Of a stretch of 60,844 nucleotides of DNA, positions 38,244 through 48,362 are shown piece by piece (position 1 is the first letter of the stretch; each line of letters begins with the position of its first letter). Both the position numbers and the translations under genes were made by a program. The notes under the pieces were generated by a model. It saw nothing but the letters and a program-made list of their open reading frames with translations, did no database searches and was not told the origin of the DNA. Source of the stretch: Pseudoalteromonas luteoviolacea NCIMB 1942 (GTDB lineage: Bacteria; Pseudomonadota; Gammaproteobacteria; Enterobacterales; Alteromonadaceae); NCBI RefSeq assembly GCF_001625595.1, contig NZ_AUXT01000025.1, forward strand, positions 1 through 60,844. Reading direction: 5' to 3'.

Positions 38244-39314
38244 GTGCCAACGAGTCAACATTATTTCAGTAAACCCGATGCGGTTGAGCAGGTCAAAAAC
38301 AGACTGTTTAAACAGCTAGCCTGCTATTGTTGTGCGCTTCACACTTTTTTGATTTTCTTTTTTTGGTATTGTGATGTGTACTTTTTGGCATTTATCAATA
38401 TTGGTAGCGTCGCGCTATGGTTGCTGGGCATTTATTATCTACAACAACAAAAAAGCCATATCTCATTGCACCTGTTTTGTTTAGAAGTCACGCTACATTC
38501 CATCTTGGTATGTGCCACACTCGGTATGGCATACGGGTTTCAATATTACCTTTGGACCATTGCTAGTTTGATCCTGCTTGATATCAGACTTAAGCTAAAA
38601 TTGGCTTCAGTACTCGCACTGGGCTTAGTGGTTGCTTTTGCCATGTTATTCGAGCTATTCGATAACGTCCCCAACACTTTTATATTCAGTGAATTGGCAC
38701 CTTATATTCATTTTATAAATGTTCTCATCTGCGGCTTACCTTCCATCTATACGATTGGCCATATTCGCGAAATCACTTTCTCACATCGCTACCAATTAGC
38801 GACTCTTGCAGCAAAAGATCCCCTTACAAGCCTATTTAATCGTCGTTACGCCAAAGAATTGATCAACAATGCGCAAGAAGATTGTTTAGCAACCTCTCGC
38901 CAAATGTGTGTGATCATGGCTGACATTGATCACTTCAAAGCGGTAAATGATAAGTTTGGTCATGATGCGGGCGATGAAGTATTGATAGATGTTGCATTAA
39001 GGCTGTCTAGATACGCCCTCCATTCAGATATTGCAGTACGCTGGGGTGGGGAGGAGTTCTTACTTGTACTGATAAATTGTGATCTTGAGCAAGCACAAGC
39101 TCGCGCTGAAAATATTCGCCGAGATATCGCGATGCATGATTTTTACGGGGAAACACTCAAAGTCACGATGAGTTTTGGTATTGCCCAGTGGCATCCAGCA
39201 ATCCCATTTAGCGTGGCAGTACAACTTGCCGATGATGCACTGTACGCCAGTAAGGCTAAAGGTCGTAACTGTACAACAGCCACTGCCCCTAGCCAAACAA
39301 CCAACTTGGGCTAG
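38244..39314 (+). CDS. membrane diguanylate cyclase
   Basis: A 356-residue protein. Five or six membrane helices fill about 25-180 without a recognisable sensor domain. The GGDEF domain follows: DPLTSLFNRRYAKEL, CVIMADIDHFKAVND and RWGGEEFLLVL with the active GGEEF. An RxxD inhibitory site was not located with confidence. It should synthesise c-di-GMP at the membrane. Start GTG at 38244 with AGGA seven bases upstream. Convergent with the penicillin acylase gene. Confidence 0.9.
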   Translation: MPTSQHYFSKPDAVEQVKNRLFKQLACYCCALHTFLIFFFWYCDVYFLAFINIGSVALWLLGIYYLQQQKSHISLHLFCLEVTLHSILVCATLGMAYGFQYYLWTIASLILLDIRLKLKLASVLALGLVVAFAMLFELFDNVPNTFIFSELAPYIHFINVLICGLPSIYTIGHIREITFSHRYQLATLAAKDPLTSLFNRRYAKELINNAQEDCLATSRQMCVIMADIDHFKAVNDKFGHDAGDEVLIDVALRLSRYALHSDIAVRWGGEEFLLVLINCDLEQAQARAENIRRDIAMHDFYGETLKVTMSFGIAQWHPAIPFSVAVQLADDALYASKAKGRNCTTATAPSQTTNLG

Positions 39315-39329
39315 TTTGTTGTTATTACT

Positions 39330-41642
39330 TTACTGCTGTTCACCATTGATTGGTAACAGCTCAATGGTATGAACGACTTCACCCGGAAGTAATGGAGTTA
39401 ACTGTCCCTCTGCATAGGCTTCGAATCCGCTTCGATAATACGGAGAAAGTGGGTGGCCACTTTGTCCACCAGCTACTGTCATTACTGCTTTATGTAAGTG
39501 TCCAGGCTGAGCAATAAATCGTTGCGATGCACCAAAACCTTTACTCTGTACGGCTGGCATAAAAGTATCCCCAAAGCCAGGTATTATCGGCATATCTAAG
39601 AAACGACTCAGCATTGGCATTTGCTTGCTAAACGGATGCTGTACCATCAATGCATTTACTTTGCCCCACTGCCAATCCGCCATATTACTGCCATACTTTT
39701 TGGCCAGCCCTTGTTTGCTTCGAGCGTGTGCTCCTTCTAATAATGCCTGCCAGGAGTCATAGCCATTGCGCCAACTTTCAGGTTGCTTTTCAATTAGCTG
39801 CCATAGCGCAGGTTCAAAATAACGTGTCAGGTAGCTCAAGGTCTCACCTTCTTGCTGGAGTCGCTGTTCTATTTTGGCAAATACAATATCAATGACACTG
39901 GCACGAAAGTTCTTTACCAATGTATATCCAACAGAGTCACTACATGCACACCCTTGCCAATTCTCTAGATGAACCAAAGTCTGAACATGGTCTTGTCCTT
40001 GCGCCTGCGCAGTTAAAAGCGTATCTGTTAGAAGATTGTACCAAGGCATCAGAAATATGGCCTCATTATCTAATTGAAGAGCGTTAAAGTCCGCTTCACT
40101 AAATGCCTGTCTCTCCATTAGACGATCTCGGATTTGTTGCGCTCGCGCACCGAGTGCATAACCACCATCACCAAAACGGCGATGATCCAACGCAGACATA
40201 ACTCGGGAGTTAGCTGTCCACAACTTACCATTTTCGGGATTCATGACTCGTGGGCGGTTCAGTTCATTTATTTGCCATAACTCAGCTTCAGCACGTGCCG
40301 AAGCGACCGCGAGATCATTGGGAAATACCCGAGAAGGTAAAGCTCCCGTAGGTTGCCATGCGGCACTACCTTTACTGTCAACCACCATCAAGTTTTGAAC
40401 AGGGATCCCCACATTGCTCGCCGCATCTAAAACGTGCTCTACAGACTTGGCTGATTCAAAACGAAGAAGGTTTAAGTTAACGGCATAAGGCTGATGCGCA
40501 ACCCACTGCAACGCATATTTTTTGCCATTAATTGACTTAACAGGTCCAAATTGGCTAACCATTAAGTCATATTGATGTGACTGACCATCTGGTAAAAGTA
40601 TCGTCTGAGATTCTTCTCTAGTTTCATCTTCTTCGGCCAACTCAACCCAGTCGGCCGTATCTAGATATCCATTTGTGAACCCCCAAGCAACGTGATCATT
40701 ACTCCCAACAACCATCGCAGGTACCCCTGGCAAGCTCACCCCAGTTACCTGCACCTTTTCCCCTGCTTGACTGTTGTAATTAAGTTGTACGCGATACCAA
40801 ACAGCGGGAACATCTAAGCCTAAATGCATATCATCTGACACCATTGCTGAACCTGTCGCAGTTAAATCGCCTGTTACAGCCCAGTTATTACTGCCATGAA
40901 TAGGAATAGGTTTGATATTTCGATACTGAGCAATTTTGATATCGCTAGGAAGGTCAGGGATGGCGACGACTGGCCTATCAATTTGGCTACCGTCCAAAGC
41001 AGCTTGAAAGGTGCTAGGCTGAATAATAAAGTCAACCATATCTTGGCCATACAGTGCTTCAAGATGAATTAGCGCTTTATCTCTTTCAAAAGTATCTGCC
41101 TGCAAGTCCAAGTACATGCTGAAAATCGCCAGCATTGAGTCAGCTGGCTGCCATGGTTTTGCTTCTGCACCTAACAACAAGTATTCAAAGCTAGTCGTAC
41201 CTGACTGTGCACGCCCATCATTGACACCATTTGCATAATTTTCCAGCAATGTACGCTCATGGGAATCCATTGCTGCAATAATTTGTTCACTGCGCTGGCG
41301 AAATTGATGGAAGCGCATTGACTTATCCAGGGAAAGCGCAGCTTCTCCAAATAGTTCACTCAATTCACCAGCTGCATTTCTGCGCAATAAGTCCATTTGG
41401 AAGAAGCGGTCTTGGCCGTGCGTATACCCCATAGCGTAGGCCACATCAGAACGACTTGTAGCTGTAATAACTACATGGCCGAGCTTATCGCGGCTTAACT
41501 TTGTCGGAGCATGTAAAACATCACTATACCCTCGGCCATCTAACGTGGGTAAGCTCAGGGATAACACACCATATATAGTGGCTGTTAGTGCCAACCCTGC
41601 GAGCACCACAATAGAGATCAAAACTTTTAACCATTTCAGCAT
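39330..41642 (-). CDS. penicillin acylase family N-terminal-nucleophile hydrolase
   Basis: A 770-residue precursor. The N-terminal membrane segment or signal spans about 8-28. The alpha chain carries AYAMGYTHGQDRFFQMDLLR, the family signature. A spacer ends at HGSNNWAV, where Ser near residue 251 becomes the new N-terminal nucleophile of the beta chain after autocleavage. Later family blocks include LPGVPAMVVGSNDHVAWGFT. Family members hydrolyse penicillins, cephalosporins, acyl-homoserine lactones or lipopeptide amides. Which applies here cannot be told, though quorum-signal acylase is a possibility in marine bacteria. ATG at 41642. Divergent from the large hybrid kinase. Confidence 0.92.
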   Translation of the reverse strand: MLKWLKVLISIVVLAGLALTATIYGVLSLSLPTLDGRGYSDVLHAPTKLSRDKLGHVVITATSRSDVAYAMGYTHGQDRFFQMDLLRRNAAGELSELFGEAALSLDKSMRFHQFRQRSEQIIAAMDSHERTLLENYANGVNDGRAQSGTTSFEYLLLGAEAKPWQPADSMLAIFSMYLDLQADTFERDKALIHLEALYGQDMVDFIIQPSTFQAALDGSQIDRPVVAIPDLPSDIKIAQYRNIKPIPIHGSNNWAVTGDLTATGSAMVSDDMHLGLDVPAVWYRVQLNYNSQAGEKVQVTGVSLPGVPAMVVGSNDHVAWGFTNGYLDTADWVELAEEDETREESQTILLPDGQSHQYDLMVSQFGPVKSINGKKYALQWVAHQPYAVNLNLLRFESAKSVEHVLDAASNVGIPVQNLMVVDSKGSAAWQPTGALPSRVFPNDLAVASARAEAELWQINELNRPRVMNPENGKLWTANSRVMSALDHRRFGDGGYALGARAQQIRDRLMERQAFSEADFNALQLDNEAIFLMPWYNLLTDTLLTAQAQGQDHVQTLVHLENWQGCACSDSVGYTLVKNFRASVIDIVFAKIEQRLQQEGETLSYLTRYFEPALWQLIEKQPESWRNGYDSWQALLEGAHARSKQGLAKKYGSNMADWQWGKVNALMVQHPFSKQMPMLSRFLDMPIIPGFGDTFMPAVQSKGFGASQRFIAQPGHLHKAVMTVAGGQSGHPLSPYYRSGFEAYAEGQLTPLLPGEVVHTIELLPINGEQQ

Positions 41643-41778
41643 AAACTTTCCTTAACATTAAAAATGCCAACCGTTATGTACTGTATTGAATCCAACAATA
41701 ATAGTAAAGTTGCATCAAATTGAATACCAATTAAAGCTTCTCTGTATTTGGCGACTTCAAGCTCAGACAACTATAGTT

Positions 41779-41799
41779 AATAGATTCATGGAATCTATT
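41779..41799 (+). promoter_or_regulatory. 9-bp palindrome just before the hybrid kinase start
   Basis: AATAGATTC, ATG, GAATCTATT, ending nine bases before the kinase ATG at 41808. As RNA it would form a hairpin abutting the ribosome site; as DNA it could be an operator. Confidence 0.5.
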
Positions 41800-41807
41800 G
41801 AAAAGAT

Positions 41808-44800
41808 ATGCAAACAGAGACGGTTGTACCGCAAAGGAAAGCATTTCTCTCAAAACTCAGCGTAACCCTATTGCTCGCTGTTATTGTGGCCACAGGATGG
41901 TATATCGATCGTGTTAATCATAAACACATGATTGAAGTACAGAAAAATAGTACTTACGAACATGTAAATGTATATCGCACACGCATAGAGGGAAAGCTTG
42001 CGGCCAACATACAGCTTGTCAGGGGCTTGGCGATTGCTTTGGGCAATAACAATACACTCACCCAGCAAGAGTTTGAGCATATTGCTGCACCTTTATTTGA
42101 TTCTGACGATATATTGAAAAACTTGGGTGCGGCGCCAGATATGGTCATCCAGTTTGTCTACCCACTTAAGGGCAACGAACGCGCAATTGGCCTTAATTAC
42201 CTTACTCACCCAACACAAGGAACAGAAGCATTACAAGCCAAAGAGAGTGGTAAAATAGTGTTAGCTGGCCCCTTAGAATTGATGCAAGGAGGCGAAGCAC
42301 TTATTGCCAGAGTCCCAGTATTTACAACAGAGAAGTCATTTTGGGGCTTATTATCCGTGGTAATCGATATGGATAAGCTGTACGCCAGTGCGCGTATAAA
42401 CGAACTGGAAGACAATTATCAAATCGCTATTCAAGGTCAGCACGCACGTGGTGAGCAAGGCGCCTACTTTTACGGTTCACATGACATCCACCGCCTCAAC
42501 CCACTGGCATTCAATATCAATGTCCCCTCAGGCTCTTGGGTCCTTTATGCGGCACCGCGTTTCGGGTGGTCGGGCGAAGACTCCGCACTTTGGCCATTTC
42601 GTCTGGCGCTTGTCATCATCGTCATATTTTTTATCATCGCGTTTGTATTTTTTACGCGGCTTTTAAGGCAGCTTGAAGATCAGGCCAACTCTCTCACAAG
42701 TATGGGATCGCTTGCACAAGTAGGTGCCTGGTCGGTAGATCTGAGCAACCATGAAATTAGCTGGTCTACCGTCACGCAACAAATATTCAATGTACCTCAA
42801 CATTATCAACCATCTTGGATGGGTAGTACTGAGTTTTTTAAAGGGGGAGCCCAGCGGAAAAAGTTTCAAGACGAAATGGGAACTGCAATCAAAAAAGGAG
42901 CGCCATTTGAAGGAGAGTTTTTAATCGTCCCTAAAGACAAGCCCCCTTGTTGGGTTTTGATAAAAGCACAAACCAAAAGAGCTGGCGCTAAAACACTCGA
43001 GGTTTTTGGCTCAATTCAAAACATTCATGACCGTAAAGCCATGGAAGTTGAGCATGAGAAAGTTGCTAAAAACAATGAATTACTGGTGCAATTGAGTACA
43101 CATGAAGCGATACTAAATAACCACTTAGATCGCGCTCAGGAGCTCTGTATAGATATCGTATGCCAAGGTGTAAATGCTAATAGAGCCAGTATATGGCTAT
43201 TTAATCATGAACAAACACACTTATATCCTGTGTGCTTCAGCAACACCAAAAAAGATAGACTCCAGCATTTCCCACCTTGGCGAAAAGCATCACAGCCTGC
43301 TTTATTCAACGCACTTTTAGAAAAAACACCGATAGAGGCTTGGGCCGCAACGAGCCATAGCATCACCCGCACAATAGCAGAGCAGTACCTCTCACCGTTT
43401 GAAATCGATGCCATTGTGTTTATGCCGATACTCTTTAAAGACAATATATTTGGCGTACTTAGTGCTGAGTTTAATACCTCTTACCCCCAATGGACGCAAA
43501 GTGACCGAAGATTTCTCAAAGCCATTGCAGCCATGATAGCGAGCTTATATAGCAGCCAACAGCAACAGCAGGCGCAACACAAGGCAATCATGGATAAAGA
43601 GCTCGCTGAACAGTCAGCAAAAGTCAAAGCGACATTCCTTGCAAGTATGAGTCACGAAATTCGAACACCGATGAATGGCATACTGGGCATGCTGGACGTA
43701 CTGGGCAGCTCAAATTTAAATGATGGGCAAAAGCGACATTTAGGGCTTGCACAAAGCTCAGCAGAGTCATTGCTAACTATCATCAATGATATTTTAGACT
43801 TTTCGAAAATTGAAGCGGGGAAAATGACCGTCGACTTAGTCGAGGTTGACCTTGTGCAAATTATCAGTGACTGTTTTGCGGCGTTTGCACCTAAAGCGAT
43901 TGAACAGCACACCGAGCTCTTTTTAGACAGCCGCAACATGCAGTGCCAATTCGCTAAAACCGACCCTCATCGGCTCAAGCAAGTGCTCAACAATTTAATC
44001 AGTAACGCCATTAAGTTTACCGAAAATGGTAAGATCACTCTGACCTGTTACACCGAGCAAACAAATTCAAATACGCGTTTGTGGTGCAGTGTTGAAGACA
44101 CAGGTATTGGCATAAGTAAGATACAACTTGATAAAATCTTTGAGTCATTTACTCAGGCCGACCTATCAACAACGCGTAAATTTGGTGGCACAGGGCTAGG
44201 TCTAACCATCGCCAAACAACTGTGCGAGTTGCTGGGTGGTGCACTGCATGCCTACAGCAAACTAGATGTAGGTAGTACCTTTACATTTTATATCGAATTA
44301 CAAGACGCAAAACCTATCGAAGCAATAGACAGTACCAGCAATTGCCTCGTGATCATTGATCAACATTCTCAGACCGAACTGAGCGCACGCCATATGCTCA
44401 ATGCATGGCGGATCCCGACAGAACATTTTGTACACGTGCCTGAAGCGCTCGATTTTGTCAAATCACAGCACAATTTACAGCCCGCTTTTATCATTACAGC
44501 ATCGATTTTGACACAAAGCTCAGAGTTAGATTCACAAGCACTATTAAACTTAATAAAGAAAAATAAACTCAAATACGCAATCTTATGCCACACCTTAGAC
44601 GAACTCTCTGGTCGCCCTCAATTCAATAGCAGTAATACTTTACTGGCACCACTGACCCCAGCTAATGCACTCGCTTTATTACAAAATGACAATGCTCAAT
44701 CATCGAATATGCCTGACATAAAACTGGGCTGTAAAGTGCTGCTAGTAGAAGATAATAAAATCAATCAAACTGTGGCGCTGAGCTTTTTGAGTAAACTGGG

Positions 44801-45137
44801 GGCTAAAGTCGATTGCGCGATTAATGGTCGTGTCGCATTAGAAATGCTACAAAATACCGAAAATACATATGACGTGATTTTGATGGACTGCCAAATGCCT
44901 GAAATGGATGGGTACACAGCAACACGAGAAATACGCAAAGGTGTGTGTGGAGAGCCACATCAAGATGCCGTGATCATAGCCCTTACGGCCAATGCCATGG
45001 AAGGAGACAAGCAAAAGTGTCTTGAGGCTGGAATGGATGCCTACTTAAGCAAACCAATTAACTTTGAGCTGTTGACTAAAGCACTACACGAGTGGACCAG
45101 TACCGCTAGGAAAATATCAATAAATAGCATAGAGTAA
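41808..45137 (+). CDS. CHASE-PAS-GAF hybrid sensor histidine kinase
   Basis: A 1109-residue inner-membrane kinase. First membrane segment about 13-32, a periplasmic CHASE-like sensor (about 60-240, with GLNYLTHPTQG and VPVFTTEKSFWGLLSVVIDM), and a second membrane segment about 262-283. A PAS domain (about 295-410), a coiled coil and a GAF domain (about 440-590) follow. Then come HisKA with SHEIRTPMNGILGML near 615, HATPase (NLISNAIKFTENG, FGGTGLGLTIAK), a degenerate receiver-like stretch, and a full receiver with ILMDCQMPEMDG at about 1027. There is no Hpt domain, so a separate phosphotransfer protein is needed. CHASE domains sense small molecules. ATG at 41808. Confidence 0.92.
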   Translation: MQTETVVPQRKAFLSKLSVTLLLAVIVATGWYIDRVNHKHMIEVQKNSTYEHVNVYRTRIEGKLAANIQLVRGLAIALGNNNTLTQQEFEHIAAPLFDSDDILKNLGAAPDMVIQFVYPLKGNERAIGLNYLTHPTQGTEALQAKESGKIVLAGPLELMQGGEALIARVPVFTTEKSFWGLLSVVIDMDKLYASARINELEDNYQIAIQGQHARGEQGAYFYGSHDIHRLNPLAFNINVPSGSWVLYAAPRFGWSGEDSALWPFRLALVIIVIFFIIAFVFFTRLLRQLEDQANSLTSMGSLAQVGAWSVDLSNHEISWSTVTQQIFNVPQHYQPSWMGSTEFFKGGAQRKKFQDEMGTAIKKGAPFEGEFLIVPKDKPPCWVLIKAQTKRAGAKTLEVFGSIQNIHDRKAMEVEHEKVAKNNELLVQLSTHEAILNNHLDRAQELCIDIVCQGVNANRASIWLFNHEQTHLYPVCFSNTKKDRLQHFPPWRKASQPALFNALLEKTPIEAWAATSHSITRTIAEQYLSPFEIDAIVFMPILFKDNIFGVLSAEFNTSYPQWTQSDRRFLKAIAAMIASLYSSQQQQQAQHKAIMDKELAEQSAKVKATFLASMSHEIRTPMNGILGMLDVLGSSNLNDGQKRHLGLAQSSAESLLTIINDILDFSKIEAGKMTVDLVEVDLVQIISDCFAAFAPKAIEQHTELFLDSRNMQCQFAKTDPHRLKQVLNNLISNAIKFTENGKITLTCYTEQTNSNTRLWCSVEDTGIGISKIQLDKIFESFTQADLSTTRKFGGTGLGLTIAKQLCELLGGALHAYSKLDVGSTFTFYIELQDAKPIEAIDSTSNCLVIIDQHSQTELSARHMLNAWRIPTEHFVHVPEALDFVKSQHNLQPAFIITASILTQSSELDSQALLNLIKKNKLKYAILCHTLDELSGRPQFNSSNTLLAPLTPANALALLQNDNAQSSNMPDIKLGCKVLLVEDNKINQTVALSFLSKLGAKVDCAINGRVALEMLQNTENTYDVILMDCQMPEMDGYTATREIRKGVCGEPHQDAVIIALTANAMEGDKQKCLEAGMDAYLSKPINFELLTKALHEWTSTARKISINSIE

Positions 45138-45160
45138 GTTTAGTTTTGGGGACGCATCTA

Positions 45161-45196
45161 GCGCTTTTCTAAGCATTTTTTGCTTAGTGACTGCGC
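45161..45196 (+). terminator. stem-loop after the hybrid kinase gene
   Basis: CTAAGCA (45169-45175), loop TTTTT, TGCTTAG (45181-45187), flanked by an outer GCGC/GCGC pair. It lies in the gap before yceH. No terminal T-run, so a terminator role is tentative. Confidence 0.4.
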
Positions 45197-45243
45197 ATCA
45201 AGCATGTGTTTCAAGTTGTATAAAGTATTAAAAAAGGAAATCT

Positions 45244-45858
45244 ATGAAACTCAGCAATATTGAACAAAGGCTAATTGGGTGCCTACTAGAGAAAGAAACA
45301 ACCACCCCAGATCAATACCCTTTATCGGTTAATGCATTGACCAACGCCTGCAATCAAAAGTCTAATCGCGATCCGGTTTTATCCTTAAGCGAAGCAGAAG
45401 TGCTTGATGGCCTTGATCAACTAAAAAATCGTCGGTTAGTGATGTGTGACGAAGCACTCTCAGGCCGAGTATCAAAGTATACACACCGCTTCTGTAATAC
45501 TGAATTCAGCAGCTTACAACTAAATGAACAACAGCGTGCCATTGTCTGTTTAATGCTCTTGCGTGGTCCTCAAACGCCTGGGGAATTAAGAACTCGAAGC
45601 GGCCGCCTAGCTGATTTCAGTGATGTTGCACAGGTGGAACAAGCACTCTCTGAGTTACAAGCGCAAGAGTTGGTTGTAAAGTTGCCCAGAGAGCCAGGAA
45701 AGCGCGAAAGCCGCTATCAACACCTGTTTGGCGACACCGAAGAGCAAAGCAGCGCAGAAGAGCCTCTAGATGAACCAAAGGAATTGACCGCATTACTGGA
45801 TGAAATAAACCAACTGAAAGCTGAATTAAACTTAATTAAGCAACATCTTGGACTTTGA
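45244..45858 (+). CDS. yceH: YceH family protein (DUF480)
   Basis: A 204-residue cytoplasmic protein made of two winged-helix domains. The family start EQRLIGCLLEKETTTPDQYPLS is nearly invariant in YceH, NACNQKSNRDPV follows, and the second domain has MLLRGPQTPGELRTRSGRL. The C-terminal 40 residues are an acidic coiled coil. Function unknown; the winged helices suggest nucleic-acid binding. ATG at 45244 after AAAAAGGAAA. Confidence 0.92.
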   Translation: MKLSNIEQRLIGCLLEKETTTPDQYPLSVNALTNACNQKSNRDPVLSLSEAEVLDGLDQLKNRRLVMCDEALSGRVSKYTHRFCNTEFSSLQLNEQQRAIVCLMLLRGPQTPGELRTRSGRLADFSDVAQVEQALSELQAQELVVKLPREPGKRESRYQHLFGDTEEQSSAEEPLDEPKELTALLDEINQLKAELNLIKQHLGL

Positions 45859-45948
45859 GCAACATATCACTAAAAACGCCATTGCTCCGAGACTTTAGGA
45901 TCATTTAAACTGCAATACACAAAATAAAATTAGGCCAGAGGATTTCCA

Positions 45949-46785
45949 ATGCGTGAAGCAATTATTGCCGAAATGAAAGTTCAACCTACAATTGATGTTG
46001 CCGAGCAAGTGACGCGACGCGTGCAGTTTATTAAACAGCGTTTACTGTTATCCCACTGTACCAGTTTGGTACTCGGTATTAGTGGCGGAGTTGACTCATC
46101 GACATGCGGACGCCTTTGCCAGCTGGCTGTAGATGAATTAAACCAAGAGCAAAACGATAAAACGTACCAGTTTATTGCGATGCGTTTACCTTATGGTACT
46201 CAAGCGGATGAAAAAGAAGCGCAACAAGCTCTGGACTTTATCCAGCCAACCCAAAGGCTTGCTGTCAATATCAAACCAGCCGCAGACGCCTTACATGAAC
46301 AAGCCATGTTAGCTATGCAAGAAGCGCATTTAGACTTACCTGAGCAGGCACAAATAGACTTTGTTAAGGGCAATGTTAAGGCGCGTCAGCGTATGGTTGC
46401 TCAGTACGAAATTGCTGGGTTGAGCCAAGGCTTGGTGGTTGGAACCGATCACAGTGCAGAAAACATAACTGGGTTTTATACCAAATTTGGTGACGGTGCA
46501 TGTGACTTAGCGCCTCTATTTGGTTTGTCTAAGCGCCAAGTAAGAGCATTAGCAGAGCACTTAGGTGCACCAGCACAACTGGTACATAAAGTACCAACAG
46601 CAGACCTAGAATGTGATAGACCAGGGCTAGCTGATGAAGCCGCTTTGGGACTAAGTTATGACAATATTGACGATTTTCTTGAAGGTAAACCCGTTTCTGA
46701 CGAGGTAACTGAGAAATTAATCACCATTTATCAACGCACTCAGCATAAGCGCCAACCAATCCCAACCATTTACGACGAAGAATAA
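45949..46785 (+). CDS. nadE: ammonia-dependent NAD+ synthetase
   Basis: A 278-residue enzyme, close to E. coli NadE. It amidates deamido-NAD+ with ammonia and ATP, the last step of NAD synthesis. The PP-loop [17 protein letters not shown] is intact; [36 protein letters not shown] and APTADLE-type ([12 protein letters not shown]) blocks follow. There is no glutaminase domain, so free ammonia is the donor. ATG at 45949 after a CAGAGG site. Confidence 0.96.
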   Translation: MREAIIAEMKVQPTIDVAEQVTRRVQFIKQRLLLSHCTSLVLGISGGVDSSTCGRLCQLAVDELNQEQNDKTYQFIAMRLPYGTQADEKEAQQALDFIQPTQRLAVNIKPAADALHEQAMLAMQEAHLDLPEQAQIDFVKGNVKARQRMVAQYEIAGLSQGLVVGTDHSAENITGFYTKFGDGACDLAPLFGLSKRQVRALAEHLGAPAQLVHKVPTADLECDRPGLADEAALGLSYDNIDDFLEGKPVSDEVTEKLITIYQRTQHKRQPIPTIYDEE

Positions 46786-46793
46786 ACCATTCC

Positions 46794-46827
46794 CAGCCTC
46801 TGTCTGATTTACAATATTCGGAGGCTG
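46794..46827 (+). terminator. stem-loop after nadE
   Basis: CAGCCTCTG (46794-46802) pairs with CGGAGGCTG (46819-46827), with one T-G wobble and a 16-base loop, starting nine bases after the stop. No T-run. Confidence 0.4.
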
Positions 46828-46950
46828 TCTACGTTCATTAAATTAACAGGTTTATAACACAAGTTATGTACAGCCAATAAAAACTCATGCTAATTTAGTG
46901 ATCACTAAGTCTTTTTTACTCGTATGTAGCAGCTAGTAAAAGACGAGAAA

Positions 46951-47001
46951 ATGGAAAAGACCCCTGCGCTGGCTGAACGCAATGCAGGCATAAAGCTCTG
47001 A
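46951..47001 (+). CDS. possible 16-residue leader peptide before folM
   Basis: A short ORF, MEKTPALAERNAGIKL, ending 27 bases before the folM ATG, with a weak upstream GAGA. Part of it (CCTGC ... GCAGG, about 46963-46987) can form a hairpin, and an imperfect stem lies just upstream (GTCTTTTTTACT near 46909, AGTAAAAGAC near 46935). The arrangement resembles a leader peptide or upstream ORF, but chance is quite possible. Confidence 0.25.
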   Translation: MEKTPALAERNAGIKL

Positions 47002-47028
47002 AAAGTGCTATTAAACAAAGGAAAATCC

Positions 47029-47736
47029 ATGAAAGCCCCAATTTTGATAACGGGTGGTGCTCAGCGCATCGGCCTTGCTATAGCGAAATATTTTATTGAA
47101 CAAGATATGCCGGTCATCATAACTTACAGAACCAAGCATGACGCTGTTCAAGCACTGGAAGCGCAGGGTGTAACGTGCCTCCAAATAGATTTTGATAAGC
47201 CTAATGCACGGGATTCTCTTGTTACACAAGTGAAAGCACATACGACACGACTGCGTGCAGTGATCCATAACGCCTCCAGCTGGGACTGTGAAAAACTCAA
47301 CCCCGATCATGATGCTCTATTTGATAACATGATGCGTATCCACGCCAAAGTGCCCTATTTACTCAACTTAGCGCTGGCACCTTTGCTTGAAGCCTCAAAT
47401 GAAGTGGCTGATATCATTCATATTACCGATTATGTTGCGGAAAAAGGCAGCCCTAAGCACATTGCTTACGCTGCGAGTAAAGCGGCATTAGACAACCTAA
47501 GTCGTTCTTTCGCAGCTAAGTATGCACCGCAGATCAAGGTCAACTCTATCGCACCCTCACTGATTATTTTCAATGATCATGATGATGCCGATTACAGAGC
47601 AAAAACGCTCAAGAAGTCGCTGATGGGAATAGAACCGGGGTGCCAAGAAGTAATTTCAACTATAGAGCTTTTGTTAAACAGCAGCTATATAACAGGTAGA
47701 ACACTTGCCGTTGATGGCGGCAGACACTTAAAGTAA
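47029..47736 (+). CDS. folM: dihydromonapterin reductase FolM (SDR)
   Basis: A 235-residue short-chain dehydrogenase. The nucleotide loop is [16 protein letters not shown], the active-site region is ITDYVAEKG, the [15 protein letters not shown] box carries the Tyr-Lys pair, and the C-terminus [14 protein letters not shown] is typical. FolM reduces dihydromonapterin to tetrahydromonapterin with NADPH. Pairing with folE and folX just downstream is what supports FolM over a generic SDR or a pteridine reductase. ATG at 47029 with AAAGGAAAATCC upstream; an in-frame TTG-type start at 47005 lacks one. Confidence 0.88.
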   Translation: MKAPILITGGAQRIGLAIAKYFIEQDMPVIITYRTKHDAVQALEAQGVTCLQIDFDKPNARDSLVTQVKAHTTRLRAVIHNASSWDCEKLNPDHDALFDNMMRIHAKVPYLLNLALAPLLEASNEVADIIHITDYVAEKGSPKHIAYAASKAALDNLSRSFAAKYAPQIKVNSIAPSLIIFNDHDDADYRAKTLKKSLMGIEPGCQEVISTIELLLNSSYITGRTLAVDGGRHLK

Positions 47737-47788
47737 ACATCGGAGCGCAGACAGTGGGAGCGCTCTCAAAAAGAATGCGAGTCATATT

Positions 47789-48346
47789 ATGCATGATGAA
47801 TTAAAGAACAGTTACAAACAGATCATCAACGCGGTTGGTGAAGATATAGAAAGAGAAGGCTTGTTAGATACGCCAAAACGTGCAGCTAAAGCAATGGAGT
47901 ATTTAACACAAGGTTATAGGCAAACACTATCCGAGATAACGAATAATGCCGTCTTTACTTCAGATGCCGATGACATGGTATTGATCCAAGACATTGAGTT
48001 GTACTCTATGTGTGAACATCATCTGCTTCCCTTTGTGGGCCGCTGTCATATCGCTTACATTCCAGATGGTAAGGTGTTAGGCTTGTCTAAGTTTGCTCGT
48101 ATAGTAGACATGTTTGCTCGTCGCTTCCAAATTCAAGAGCAATTAACTCATCAAATAGCAAAGGCTGTTGAAGAAGTTACAGGCGCACGCGGTGTTGGCG
48201 TAATCGTGGAAGCAAAACACATGTGCATGATGATGCGTGGTGTTGAAAAGCAAAACTCACAGATGCGCACATCTGTCATGCTGGGCAACTTTAGAGAAGA
48301 TGCAAAAACAAGAAACGAGTTTTTACAGCTTGTAAAGAACGGCTAA
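47789..48346 (+). CDS. folE: GTP cyclohydrolase I
   Basis: A 185-residue FolE, the first enzyme of pterin and folate synthesis, making 7,8-dihydroneopterin triphosphate from GTP. The zinc and active-site residues are seen in [20 protein letters not shown] and in [17 protein letters not shown]. The N-terminal [19 protein letters not shown] is typical of type IA. ATG at 47789, 52 bases after folM; that gap holds a short GAGCGC/GCGCTC inverted repeat. Co-directional with folM and folX. Confidence 0.95.
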   Translation: MHDELKNSYKQIINAVGEDIEREGLLDTPKRAAKAMEYLTQGYRQTLSEITNNAVFTSDADDMVLIQDIELYSMCEHHLLPFVGRCHIAYIPDGKVLGLSKFARIVDMFARRFQIQEQLTHQIAKAVEEVTGARGVGVIVEAKHMCMMMRGVEKQNSQMRTSVMLGNFREDAKTRNEFLQLVKNG

Positions 48347-48362
48347 ATTGCAAGGGTATGCC

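Noticed and set aside
46860..47028. THF riboswitch before folM
   Set aside because: The hairpins do not match the THF-I or THF-II core as I know them, so only an unspecific leader is reported.
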